A stretch of 64,000 bases of DNA, from positions 2,852,001 to 2,916,000 of the forward strand of contig NZ_CP025804.1 in NCBI RefSeq assembly GCF_003352085.1, given 5' to 3'. A model generated the notes under the pieces. The model was not told the origin of the DNA and did no database searches. It saw only the letters and a program-made list of their open reading frames with translations. The DNA comes from Sulfitobacter sp. SK012. Its GTDB lineage: Bacteria > Pseudomonadota > Alphaproteobacteria > Rhodobacterales > Rhodobacteraceae. The position numbers and the translations under genes are program-made. Positions 53,894-62,559 of the stretch are shown here, piece after piece. How positions within the stretch are numbered: position 1 is the first letter of the stretch; each line of letters begins with the position of its first letter.

Positions 53894-54151
53894 CTACTTC
53901 ATGTTGTGGACGTTACTTCGGCAACGAAGCAAACGCTCTTCCATATTTTCAGTATACTGCCTCAATTTGAGGACCTCTGCACTCATCCTGCGTATTCTGG
54001 ATTCCAGCTCAGCGATGCTGTCCTCGCCTCGTAACCCGTCCAAGACGATCCTGATCTTCTCTTCCGATGAATAATGCTTGCGCGTGGCCCGTTTGATATC
54101 TTTGACGATCTTCTCGCCAGGGCTTTTACGTATTCCAGTTGTCTGTCTCAT
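53894..54151 (-). pseudogene. IS3-type transposase OrfA remnant
   Basis: The first about 49 codons from ATG 54151 (TTGIRKSPGEKIVKDIKRA, RKHYSSEEKIRIVLDGLRG) match the helix-turn-helix start of IS3-group OrfA. After GEDSIAEL, at about 54005, the usual continuation is replaced by a charged helical stretch (RRMSAEVLKLRQYTENMEER) and the frame ends soon. No OrfB follows. It is a truncated relic or a fusion of two fragments. Confidence 0.7.
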
Positions 54152-54262
54152 CTCCCACTCCTCAGTGGTTAGGATGAGCCAAGAACACTCTCTTATCAAA
54201 TACCGCTATTTGGGCCCATAGGCGCTGACGTCAGAAAGTCTTCTGCAAATGTATCCTAAAGC

Positions 54263-54526
54263 ATGACCCAGAGTGGTCTTTGCAGGTCGAGGACCCGCCT
54301 AGATGCGCTGGAGTTTGTCTGTGACCTACGAGCAACGGCTTGGGAAGAGAAATTTGACGAGCTCGTACAGTACAAGCAGTCACATGGTGACTGCAACGTT
54401 CCGAGGCGATGGTCTGAGAACCCGGAACTTGCAAACTGGGTGAGTACCCAGCGGGTAAAGAAAGACAAGCTCACCGAGGACAGGCTGGCCCGCCTGGAGG
54501 GGCTGGGGTTTCAATTTAGTATCTGA
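54263..54526 (+). pseudogene. helicase-associated (HA) domain fragment
   Basis: Eighty-seven codons encode the end of one HA repeat (RTRLDALEFVCD) and one complete repeat (WEEKFDELVQYKQSHGDCNVP, LANWVSTQR, RLARLEGLGFQFS). HA domains (PF03457-like) normally occur as tandem arrays in larger proteins, so this looks like the 3' end of a gene whose first part is lost. Function of such proteins is not established; nucleic-acid binding is suspected. Confidence 0.6.
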
Positions 54527-54845
54527 ACGCGTTCGTGGCCTATTAGTTCGGCGCAACGGTAGCGGAAGGCCAGATTGGCCCTTGGTCCTGCGGTGCGATG
54601 GCTTCTGGCGTACGTGGGCAATAGGCTCAACACTACCCGAAGTATGAAAAACTGCCGCGCCATGTTCACTCAACATGATAAAATTAGTTCCTGAACGCCA
54701 AACGTTCCGTAGTCCACCATGCGAGCGAGTGGAATCAAATCCACCTCACTGAAAAACGTCTATATATGTTTCGTGCTGGGGTTAGGCTTGAAAACAACGC
54801 TACAGAGACTCCTCAAAATGAGAAACCCTGAAACTTTCCATCGCC

Positions 54846-54896
54846 GCAGGCTTGATACCACTGCGCTACATGAGGGCTGCGCGGCATCAAGCCTGC
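54846..54896. repeat. perfect 11-bp inverted repeat with 29-base loop
   Basis: GCAGGCTTGAT (54846-54856) is exactly complementary to ATCAAGCCTGC (54886-54896). The 438-base interval 54527-54964 contains no gene I can support; this hairpin is its only clear structure. Confidence 0.6.
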
Positions 54897-54964
54897 TCTA
54901 ACTTTAATCGGGTATACTTAGTCATTGGTCGTGGCTGGCCTGAACCAAACACATCTAAGCCCGA

Positions 54965-55252
54965 TTAAGACATACCCAGGGCTTCTTTATACATATCGAG
55001 CACGGCTTCTTCTTCGGCAATATCGTCCTTGTCGCGCTTGCGCAGGGCAATGACCTTGCGCAGAACTTTGGTGTCGTACCCGCGCGCCTTGGCCTCAGCC
55101 ATCACTTCCTTTTGTTGCTCTGCGAGGTCTTTTTTCTCAGAATCGAGGCGCTCGATCCGCTCAACAAACTGGCGCAACTCATTTGCGGTCACGCGGTAGG
55201 TCGCATCGCCGGGCGTCTCTGTAACATCGGGGTTGGTGCTGGTGTCGCTCAT
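54965..55252 (-). CDS. gapR: GapR-family nucleoid-associated protein (DUF2312)
   Basis: This 95-residue protein matches DUF2312/GapR: a short disordered N-terminus, then the helical FVERIERLDSEKKDLAEQQKEV and KARGYDTKVLRKVIALRKRD, which form the clamp around overtwisted DNA in Caulobacter GapR. It supports replication and transcription by binding positively supercoiled DNA. ATG at 55252 has GGAG upstream. It marks the right border of the island; its 3' end has a short copy at the left side. Confidence 0.92.
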   Translation of the reverse strand: MSDTSTNPDVTETPGDATYRVTANELRQFVERIERLDSEKKDLAEQQKEVMAEAKARGYDTKVLRKVIALRKRDKDDIAEEEAVLDMYKEALGMS

Positions 55253-55353
55253 GGGATGCTCCTTCAAGGGGTTTTGCCCGACTGAGTAGCGCGCACCCTA
55301 CCCGCCCGCAAGCGGCTCTTGCGATGACACAGCGATTATCCTATTGCGCGCCT

Positions 55354-55593
55354 ATGGAACCTGTTGAAAACTCCCCGTTTGAAATGTTGATCTGGGCAGG
55401 CACTGCCGTGTCACTGCTTGGACTACTCGGCCTGATTTGGTGCATCTGGCAGGTCTCGCGCGCCAAACGCGCCAAACTGCCTGAAGAAGACATGCGCGCT
55501 GTCTTGAAAAAGGCCTTGCCGCTTAACCTCGGCGCATTGTTCTTGTCGGTGATTGGTCTCATGATGGTTATTATTGGCGTCTTTTTGGTTTAG
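55354..55593 (+). CDS. small two-helix membrane protein
   Basis: This 79-residue protein has two membrane helices (about residues 9-31 and 54-78) with a basic loop (VSRAKRAKLPEEDMRAVLKKA). I do not recognise its family beyond similar short proteins in Rhodobacterales. ATG at 55354 is one choice; an upstream ATG at 55324 is in frame. It is divergent from gapR. Confidence 0.6.
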   Translation: MEPVENSPFEMLIWAGTAVSLLGLLGLIWCIWQVSRAKRAKLPEEDMRAVLKKALPLNLGALFLSVIGLMMVIIGVFLV

Positions 55594-55665
55594 TTATCCC
55601 GGCAACGGACCCTTTGCAGAGGCGCTGATTTCGCGTAACATTGGGCATCCGCGAAAGGACATGAC

Positions 55666-56547
55666 ATGCTAGATACCCCCGCTGCATCCCCGATCGTAAC
55701 TGCGTTTTTCGACGATGCGACCAATACGGTGAGCTATATCGTCCAAGACCCCGAAGGATCAGCCTGCGCAATCGTCGACTCTGTGCTAGATTTTGATCAC
55801 GCAGCCGGGCGCACTGATACGGCCTCCGCAGACCGCGTAATCGCTCATATCAAGGAAAAAAATCTCAAGGTTGAGTGGATCCTAGAGACCCATGTTCATG
55901 CCGACCACCTGTCCGCCGCGCCTTATCTGCAAGAAAACCTGGGCGGCAAGATCGGCATCGGCGACGGGATCAAACTGGTGCAGGACGTTTTCGGCAAAGT
56001 CTTTAACGAAGGCACAGAATTTCAGCGCGATGGCTCTCAATTCGATGCGCTTTTTCTGGACGGGAATAGTTTTCACATCGGCCAGATGCGGGCAGATGTG
56101 ATGCACACGCCCGGGCACACGCCGGCTTGTCTGACATATGTGATTGGCGATGCAGCCTTTGTTGGCGATACGCTGTTTATGCCCGATTTTGGCACGGCAC
56201 GCTGCGATTTTCCGGGTGGATCTGCGCGCAATCTCTATGGATCTATTCAACGGATTTTGACGTTGCCGGAGGAAACTCGGATATTTGTGGGCCACGACTA
56301 CAAAGCACCCGGGCGCAGCGAATTCGCGTGGGAAACAACTGTGGCTGCACAGCGCGAGGCAAATGTGCACATCGGTCAAGGCCGCAACGTCGACGATTTC
56401 ATCGCCATGCGCGAAAGCCGCGATGCAACGCTGCCAATGCCCAAGCTCATTGTGCCATCCCTTCAAATCAACATGCGCGCCGGGCAAATGCCCGAACCCG
56501 ATGACAGCGGGACCGTGATGTTGAAGCTACCAATCAACAAACTCTGA
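55666..56547 (+). CDS. metallo-beta-lactamase fold persulfide dioxygenase-like hydrolase
   Basis: This 293-residue protein has the metal motif HVHADH at residues 76-81, TPGHTPACLTY, FVGDTLFMPDFGTARCDFPGG and GHDYKAPGR, the pattern of ETHE1/Blh-type persulfide dioxygenases. These oxidise glutathione persulfide to sulfite. It is the first gene of a four-gene set with two YeeE/YedE halves and a TIGR01244 protein, matching the known sulfide/persulfide detoxification group; a BigR/SqrR repressor gene is not next to it. Confidence 0.87.
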   Translation: MLDTPAASPIVTAFFDDATNTVSYIVQDPEGSACAIVDSVLDFDHAAGRTDTASADRVIAHIKEKNLKVEWILETHVHADHLSAAPYLQENLGGKIGIGDGIKLVQDVFGKVFNEGTEFQRDGSQFDALFLDGNSFHIGQMRADVMHTPGHTPACLTYVIGDAAFVGDTLFMPDFGTARCDFPGGSARNLYGSIQRILTLPEETRIFVGHDYKAPGRSEFAWETTVAAQREANVHIGQGRNVDDFIAMRESRDATLPMPKLIVPSLQINMRAGQMPEPDDSGTVMLKLPINKL

Positions 56548-56553
56548 GAGAAA

Positions 56554-56979
56554 ATGAATATGGACTGGATATGGGGCCTTGTTGGCGGGCTGATGATTGG
56601 CTGTGCGGCCGCGATTTATTTGTTGGGAAATGGGCGCATCATGGGGGCCAGCGGGATCGTCGGCGGTATGATTGACGGCTCCGCATCCAAGCTGATGTCC
56701 GAACGCGCAGCCTTTCTGGTGGGACTGATCGGAATGCCCGCGGTACTGGTGGCAACTGGTGTTGTTGGACAAACGCTGCTGACGGGCAATGTGCCTTTGA
56801 TCTTATGCGCCGGGCTGTTGGTTGGTCTGGGCACGCGGATCGGCAATGGGTGCACATCGGGCCACGGGGTTTGCGGTATCTCGCGCCTGTCGCCGCGCGG
56901 GATCGTGGCCACGTGTGTTTATATCGGCACGGGCGCGCTGGTTGTCGCACTTTTGCGGCATGGATTGGGTTTCGCATGA
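56554..56979 (+). CDS. YeeE/YedE sulfur transport family protein, first half
   Basis: This 141-residue membrane protein has four hydrophobic segments and the family motif GNGCTSGHGVCGISRLSPRG with two conserved cysteines. It is half of the two-component YeeE/YedE (PmpA-like) module that is thought to move thiosulfate or another sulfur compound. It starts six bases after the hydrolase gene and overlaps the second half by four bases (ATGA). Confidence 0.88.
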   Translation: MNMDWIWGLVGGLMIGCAAAIYLLGNGRIMGASGIVGGMIDGSASKLMSERAAFLVGLIGMPAVLVATGVVGQTLLTGNVPLILCAGLLVGLGTRIGNGCTSGHGVCGISRLSPRGIVATCVYIGTGALVVALLRHGLGFA

Positions 56980-57407
56980 GACATCTTATTGCACTGATTT
57001 CTGGGGCGCTTTTTGGCGCAGGTCTGCTTGTGTCGGGCATGACGAATACGCAGAAAGTTCTAGGGTTCCTCGATTTCTTTGGTGATTGGGATCCAACGCT
57101 CGTCTTTGTGATGGGAGGAGCAATTGTGCCTATGGCGGTGGCTTGGGCCTATACCCGCGGGCGCAAACCGTTGAACGGGGACAGCTTTCCAGCGCCTGCA
57201 GATCCACGGCTGGATCGGTCACTGATTGTGGGCGGTGTGCTTTTTGGTGCGGGTTGGGGCCTTGTGGGCCTATGCCCGGGTCCGGCGCTGGCCTCGCTAA
57301 GTTTTGGTGGCATCGGAGGTTTGGGTTTCCTTTTGGCCATGCTTGCCGGCATGGTACTCGCGCCTGTTGCCCGCAGACGACTGGACAGCATCGGACCATC
57401 GCATTAA
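56976..57407 (+). CDS. YeeE/YedE sulfur transport family protein, second half
   Basis: This 143-residue membrane protein has LISGALFGAGLLVSGMTN at the start, SLIVGGVLFGAGWGLVGLCPGPAL with the conserved Cys, and a hydrophobic C-terminus (PmpB/DUF6691-like). It is the partner of the preceding gene; together they correspond to one full YeeE. Start overlaps by four bases. Confidence 0.88.
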   Translation: MRHLIALISGALFGAGLLVSGMTNTQKVLGFLDFFGDWDPTLVFVMGGAIVPMAVAWAYTRGRKPLNGDSFPAPADPRLDRSLIVGGVLFGAGWGLVGLCPGPALASLSFGGIGGLGFLLAMLAGMVLAPVARRRLDSIGPSH

Positions 57408-57417
57408 ACCCGCGCCC

Positions 57418-57843
57418 ATGGATATCAGACAGCTTACCCCCCGCTATTTCGTTGCACCCCAGATCGATCCCACATGGATGGAAGCCCTTAAGGAACGCGG
57501 GTTCACGCGCATCTTGTGCAACCGTCCCGATACCGAAGTGCCCCTCGCATTTGAAGCAAACGCGATGGAGACTGCGGCCGTGCAAGCCGGCTTGGAATTT
57601 GTGGTGCAACCGCTGACCCACCAAAACATGACCCCAGAAGTCATTGCCCAAAACCGTGCTTTGGGTGCCGATACAGACGGCGTTGTTTTGGCGTATTGCG
57701 CCTCTGGCACCCGGTCCTGCATTGCGTGGGCTTTGGGTCAAGCCGGCGAACTGAGCGCTGATGATATATTGGATGCCGCGCGCAACGGTGGCTATGATTT
57801 GGAACAGATGCGCGCCTATCTAGAGAACGCATCGTCAGACTAG
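57418..57843 (+). CDS. TIGR01244 family protein (DUF442, phosphatase-like sulfur transferase)
   Basis: This 141-residue protein has a cysteine-dependent phosphatase-like P-loop, YCASGTRS with C94, and the N-terminal QLTPRYFVAPQI of the DUF442 family. In persulfide operons this domain is often fused to or beside the dioxygenase and probably handles sulfane sulfur. The start at 57418 is used since the longer frame overlaps the previous gene. Last gene of the operon. Confidence 0.83.
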   Translation: MDIRQLTPRYFVAPQIDPTWMEALKERGFTRILCNRPDTEVPLAFEANAMETAAVQAGLEFVVQPLTHQNMTPEVIAQNRALGADTDGVVLAYCASGTRSCIAWALGQAGELSADDILDAARNGGYDLEQMRAYLENASSD

Positions 57844-57897
57844 CCCTCTTTCGAAACGTAGGCGGCCCAGCAGGTTTGCTGATGCCCTTTCTAAACC

Positions 57898-59022
57898 CTA
57901 CCCGTTGCCAATCTTGAGCTCTCTAAACTCCGACAGGTCTTCGAGCGTTCCGAGTTCCTCTAGATCCGACATGTCCGGCATCTCAAGATTTGGCAGCGCC
58001 TCAAGCGCATTTGGAGATGCAGTCTCAGCAATCTCAGGTTCCGCTATTCGCCGTTCAATCGGATCAACATTTGGCAAATCTAGGTCCTCGCGGTCGCTTT
58101 CACGGCGTTTGGGGGAACTCATACGTGACACCGGGCGCGCCAAACGCAGCGCTCTCACACCCGAGAGTTGACCCATCGCGCCACGGCTCAGAACCCGACC
58201 ATCACTGCTTAGAACCATCATGTTATCTAACCCCGTCACACCCAACGGCAGCACGGCCCCCACGACAAGCGCATGGGCATCTGACAGTTGCATCGGTACG
58301 CGGGCCAGAGCGATTGTCAGCTCTGCTTCAAGTTCCAGCACCGTATCGTTGAGCGTTCTAGCCGAGACAGGTGCGCGAGATGCATCCTCGCCGACTTGCT
58401 CGTCAGCACTCGGTTTCGAAGACAGATCAACCTTTGGCAAAATGAGCGTTAACTGCCCCTGCCGCTGCCCCGCTGCGACATCAATGGTCAGCCGCAACAC
58501 TTCGTATTCATGTGCCTCAAGCGCCATCTGCATGATCCGCGCATCCTCCGCGCGGCTGCCAAAGCGGTATCCATCGATCAGCGTCCGACCTTCTTGCGTC
58601 TCGGGCAAAGGAGCGGCCCGCGCGAGCAAACCGTCAAGGAACGGCGCACACATGGCCGCATCGGTGGCGGTCATGTCGCGAGAGGCCGCACCTTCGACGA
58701 CGGGCGAAACTGTGCCCATTGTCTGCTGTTGAATAAGCCCGCCAACAAGCGCCTCGTCAAAAATCGCGCCGCCAACACGCCCCTGAGGACCGTCCAGCAA
58801 CACCAACAACCCCGGTAAATCCAAGATCACCTGAAGTCCGTCTCCCCAAACAATTTCTTGGGTAATCCCAATCGCCGACATCGCCAAATCAAAGCGCTGA
58901 TCCGCCAATTTTGCCAGCGACAGCCGCAGTGCCTTGGGCACCGACATGGCACGCGCCTCATGCTCTTGCTTGCCGGCTTGCGTTTTGCGGCGCAGTGGAG
59001 ATGCTTTAGTCTGTGTTTCCAT
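57898..59022 (-). CDS. FliM/FliN (SpoA domain) family protein
   Basis: This ~374-residue protein has a FliM-like middle part (about 25-220) and a SpoA/FliN-type domain (about 232-300; VLELEAELTIALARVPMQL, VGAVLPLGVTGLDNMMV). A Pro/Glu-rich C-terminal tail of about 70 residues (DREDLDLPNVDPIER onward) is unusual. It may be a flagellar switch component or a related scaffold, but no other flagellar gene is in the window. Its start at 59022 (METQTKASPLRRK) is preferred. Downstream of the sensor kinase on the same strand. Confidence 0.78.
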   Translation of the reverse strand: METQTKASPLRRKTQAGKQEHEARAMSVPKALRLSLAKLADQRFDLAMSAIGITQEIVWGDGLQVILDLPGLLVLLDGPQGRVGGAIFDEALVGGLIQQQTMGTVSPVVEGAASRDMTATDAAMCAPFLDGLLARAAPLPETQEGRTLIDGYRFGSRAEDARIMQMALEAHEYEVLRLTIDVAAGQRQGQLTLILPKVDLSSKPSADEQVGEDASRAPVSARTLNDTVLELEAELTIALARVPMQLSDAHALVVGAVLPLGVTGLDNMMVLSSDGRVLSRGAMGQLSGVRALRLARPVSRMSSPKRRESDREDLDLPNVDPIERRIAEPEIAETASPNALEALPNLEMPDMSDLEELGTLEDLSEFRELKIGNG

Positions 59023-59085
59023 CGCCTTGCCTGACCATCCATGCCTTTGCATGTTGGTGTAGCCGATATCTGGTTACCATTTCCT

Positions 59086-61800
59086 TTATGCGCGGCGATT
59101 GAGGGGCTTAATGGCCACCACCTCCGCCTTTGCAACTGGGATATCCAGAACGAACCGTGCGCCTTGGCCTTTGCCATCATATCTGATTGCACCGCCAAGC
59201 CGCGTCATAATCTCACGGCAGATCGCAAGGCCAAGCCCCACACCCTCGCCGCCCCCTGCACCAACGCGGGCGAATTTCTCAAAGATCAGTGCGCGGGCAT
59301 GGGACGGGATCCCGATCCCATTATCCGCGAGCGTCACATGCGCCTGAGACCCTTTGAGCTGGACGGAAATGACCAATTGCGGATCTTCGGCTTCGCAGTA
59401 TTTTTGAGCATTGGTAATCAGGTTGATAAAGACCTGAGCCAGCCGATCCAGGTCGGTCATGATCTCAACTTCCTCAGACGCCGGATCGCGCAAGATACGT
59501 AGGCTTTGCGGCATGCCCGCCTGCGCCGTTAGAACCGCGTGATCTATCACGCCACGCAGGTTTCCACGTGTTTCATTCAAGGTTACCTGCCCATTTTCAA
59601 GAACAGATAAATCGAGCAAATCATCCAACAGCCGCGTCAAACGCAACGACTCACTATGGATAATCGACGCGTAGCGGGTTTTCTCTTCAGCAGCCATGCG
59701 GCGCGTATCGCGCAGGATTTCTGAAAACGATCGGATAGAGGTCATTGGCGTGCGCAGTTCATGACTGATCTGGCTTAGGAAACTATCCTTTTGCAGCGAA
59801 AGCTGGGTTAGCTTCTCATTGGCTTCACGTAGCTGCGCCGCGGTTTGGGACAACTCCAGCGATTTGGCCTCAAGCTGGCTCGAATATTCCAGCATTTGTG
59901 CAGATTCGTCGGCCACCGCCATCAGATCTTGTACGGACACAGACGTGCCGCCCACGATTTGTTCGATCATCGCATGGGCCGTCGCGGCCCCCACGGATGC
60001 GGCAAGTTCACGCTCTAACGCTTGGACAAAATCTGGTGTGGGTTCTGGCAACAGACCAGAGCTGCCTTGCGCTCTGGCAGCACGGCCAAAAAACACCTGC
60101 GCTTGGTCCGCGCCCAAAATACGCTGCGCCATGATCATCAAATCTTCGCTGCCAGCAAGCGTCGCACTCCAGCCGCGTGCAGGTCCCGAATGATCAAAGA
60201 CATTCACAAATTGCGCACCTTGCAGGCGCTCAACCGGGTCAGGAAAACTAAAGAGCGAAACGACCATAAACATCAGCGCATTCAGCGACAGGCTCCACCA
60301 GACGGCATGGACCGTGGGGTCCATCCCTTCGATCCCAAACAGCGCTTGAGGGCGCAACCAGCCTTGGCCGAATAGTCCGTGATCAAATGTGGCTTGGGAC
60401 AGGGCCACGTCCGGCCCAAAGCTGGGCAACAGCATGGTGAACATCCACAGGGCGAACCCTACACCAAGCCCAGTGAGCGCGCCCATTCGCGTGGCCCCAC
60501 GCCAGAAAACACCACCCAAAAGGGCAGGTAAAAATTGCGCGACCCCGCCAAAGGAAATCAACCCGATGGCTGCCAACGCGCCTGAGCCACCAGAGGCGCG
60601 GTAATAGAGGTACCCAAACGAAATGATCAGCAAGATCGACAAGCGACGGGCGAGGATGACCACGTTGCGCACATCGCCAGATTGATGCGCGCCCCCTGCC
60701 CGTGTCGCCAGCCAAACCGGCATCACGATGTGGTTGCTGACCATGGTGCTGAGCGCCAATGTCGCCACAATCACCATCGATGTGGCCGAGGAAAACCCGC
60801 CAAGAAAGGCCAACATCGCCAGCCCGTTTTGTCCTTGGCTTAGCGGCAGGGACAACACAAACAAGTCGGGGTTTGCGCCCGCGGGCATCAGATCAAGCCC
60901 GACAACAGCGATTGGCACCACAAAAAGGCTCATCAGCATCAAATAAAGTGGAAAGGCCCAGCTGGCGATTTGCAGATGCCGCTCGTCGTCGTTTTCAACG
61001 ACCATGACCTGAAACATGCGCGGCAAACAGACGAATGCCGCCGCCGCCAGCACAATCAGCGCGGCCCACCGACTGCCATCAACCTGCCAAGTGCCAATTT
61101 CTGAGGCATCGATGCGCGCCAACGTGTCTTGGACGCCGCCCGCCACGCCCCAAACCACAAAAATGCCGACCGCCAACAGAGCGATCAGCTTGACGACCGC
61201 CTCAACTGCGACAGCGATGACAACGCCGTGGTGACGTTCATTCGCATTAAGGTTGCGCGTCCCAAAGAGCACCGTAAAGAGCGCAAGCCCTGTCGCCACC
61301 CAGAAAGCCGCACGCGCACTGGTCAGCGGATCATTGGCGCTGCCGTCAGTGGCCGCAAAGATCGAGAGAGACAACGTTACAGATTGCAGTTGCAGCGCGA
61401 TATAAGGCGTCACGCCGATCACCGCCATTATTGTTACCACAATCGCCAGCGTATTGGATTTACCGTAGCGCGAGGAAATCAGATCAGCCACCGAAGTCAC
61501 GCGTTGGCTACGCCCGATCCTCACCAAACGGCGCAAAATCCACCACCAGCTGATCATCACCAGACTGGGGCCCAGATAGATCGTGACGTATTCCATCCCC
61601 GACCGCGCGGCATAACCAACCGCTCCGTAAAACGTCCAAGCCGTGCAATAGATCGAAAGGGACAGCGTATAGACCAACGGTGAGCGCAACAGCCAACCAC
61701 CCCGGCCCCGTACCGCAGCACGCTCGGCGATAAAGGCCACAGAAAACAAACCAACAACATAGATCAGGCACACCGCAATCAGCTGATTGAGGGACACCAT
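59086..61800 (-). CDS. sensor histidine kinase fused to an SLC5 sodium:solute symporter domain
   Basis: This 904-residue protein has an SLC5 transporter-like domain of about 12-13 membrane helices (about 1-520), a linker with coiled coil (about 630-670), HisKA with phospho-His H680 in SHELRTPMTS, and an HATPase domain (NLITNAQKY, DNGIGIP, GVGLGLAI). It belongs to the CbrA/CrbS-type kinases that respond to carbon sources. A two-helix membrane protein and a receiver-only regulator are directly upstream, so they probably form one system. Confidence 0.93.
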   Translation of the reverse strand: MVSLNQLIAVCLIYVVGLFSVAFIAERAAVRGRGGWLLRSPLVYTLSLSIYCTAWTFYGAVGYAARSGMEYVTIYLGPSLVMISWWWILRRLVRIGRSQRVTSVADLISSRYGKSNTLAIVVTIMAVIGVTPYIALQLQSVTLSLSIFAATDGSANDPLTSARAAFWVATGLALFTVLFGTRNLNANERHHGVVIAVAVEAVVKLIALLAVGIFVVWGVAGGVQDTLARIDASEIGTWQVDGSRWAALIVLAAAAFVCLPRMFQVMVVENDDERHLQIASWAFPLYLMLMSLFVVPIAVVGLDLMPAGANPDLFVLSLPLSQGQNGLAMLAFLGGFSSATSMVIVATLALSTMVSNHIVMPVWLATRAGGAHQSGDVRNVVILARRLSILLIISFGYLYYRASGGSGALAAIGLISFGGVAQFLPALLGGVFWRGATRMGALTGLGVGFALWMFTMLLPSFGPDVALSQATFDHGLFGQGWLRPQALFGIEGMDPTVHAVWWSLSLNALMFMVVSLFSFPDPVERLQGAQFVNVFDHSGPARGWSATLAGSEDLMIMAQRILGADQAQVFFGRAARAQGSSGLLPEPTPDFVQALERELAASVGAATAHAMIEQIVGGTSVSVQDLMAVADESAQMLEYSSQLEAKSLELSQTAAQLREANEKLTQLSLQKDSFLSQISHELRTPMTSIRSFSEILRDTRRMAAEEKTRYASIIHSESLRLTRLLDDLLDLSVLENGQVTLNETRGNLRGVIDHAVLTAQAGMPQSLRILRDPASEEVEIMTDLDRLAQVFINLITNAQKYCEAEDPQLVISVQLKGSQAHVTLADNGIGIPSHARALIFEKFARVGAGGGEGVGLGLAICREIMTRLGGAIRYDGKGQGARFVLDIPVAKAEVVAIKPLNRRA

Positions 61801-62064
61801 TTAAGGTTGCTCACTGGGGTCACGGGTCCGCCACCACAGGGTCAGGGCCACAACGTTCATGATAAGCCAGACCGCAAATATATAGGAAAGTGCAGAAGAC
61901 ATCGGTGTCGCTTCTGCCGCATCAGCGATTGGCCCCTCGGTCTTGGGCCACAGAACCGGCAAGAGCCACAAGGCAGCACCCACAAAGGGCAAGAAGCGCA
62001 CAGCATCCATAAGGCGGCGGCGACGGTAGGTCTTGCGTTCTAAAAAGACGGGTGCCTGGGACAT
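61801..62064 (-). CDS. small two-helix membrane protein next to SLC5 kinase
   Basis: This 87-residue protein has a basic N-terminus (ERKTYRRRRLMDAVR), two membrane helices (about 22-40 and 58-77) and the pair WLLPVLWP / LTLWWRTRD. Its stop abuts the kinase ATG. SLC5-type systems often have a small partner protein encoded just upstream, such as YjcH with ActP, so it may be an accessory subunit; this is inference. Confidence 0.7.
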   Translation of the reverse strand: MSQAPVFLERKTYRRRRLMDAVRFLPFVGAALWLLPVLWPKTEGPIADAAEATPMSSALSYIFAVWLIMNVVALTLWWRTRDPSEQP

Positions 62065-62068
62065 GGGG

Positions 62069-62437
62069 TTAGGTTCCGGTCAGCTCGCGCACAGCGCTAA
62101 GCATTTCGGTATTGGAAAAGGGCTTGGTCATAAAACGGCTCACCCCGGCCTGCTCAGCCATCTCGCGGTCCCGCGCCTGCCCCCGTGCAGTTAACATCAA
62201 TACGGGCAAATCATCCAAAGCGGCGTCTTCGCGCAGTTCTGCGAGAATCTCAAAGCCAGTTTTCCCCGGCAGCATCACATCGAGCATCACCAAATCAGGT
62301 TTGGCCGCACGGATGACCTGGGCGGCATTGGTACCATTGGCCAGCATCTCGACGCGCCAGCCTTCTCGGCCCAACAAAAAGCGGATCGCCTCAGCGATGT
62401 TCAACTCATCTTCTACCAGCACAACATGCTTGGCCAT
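62069..62437 (-). CDS. receiver-domain-only response regulator
   Basis: This 122-residue CheY-like protein has the acidic pocket VEDE near the N-terminus, the phospho-Asp D53 in LVMLDVMLPG, a Thr in LMLTARG and the Lys in FMTKPFS. There is no output domain, so it must signal by protein contact or phosphotransfer. It lies four bases before the small membrane protein and is most likely the partner of the SLC5 kinase. Confidence 0.92.
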   Translation of the reverse strand: MAKHVVLVEDELNIAEAIRFLLGREGWRVEMLANGTNAAQVIRAAKPDLVMLDVMLPGKTGFEILAELREDAALDDLPVLMLTARGQARDREMAEQAGVSRFMTKPFSNTEMLSAVRELTGT

Positions 62438-62559
62438 GCGGTTCTCCCCTCCCGTTCGTCTCTCTGGTCGCCCTATATGCGGCCCGCTGTAACCGGGCTC
62501 TTTAGAGCGTCATGCAAGATGCACTGGAACGCAGGCTCTGTCAAAAGCGATTGTGCCGT

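Noticed and set aside
54820..54900. tRNA-like sequence on the minus strand
   Set aside because: A stretch resembles a tRNA D-arm (GTAGCGCAGTGGT), but the total length is too short and there is no T-arm consensus or 3' acceptor; not called as a gene.
54719..54901. 60-codon open frame
   Set aside because: No ribosome-binding site, no recognisable motif, and it runs through the inverted repeat.
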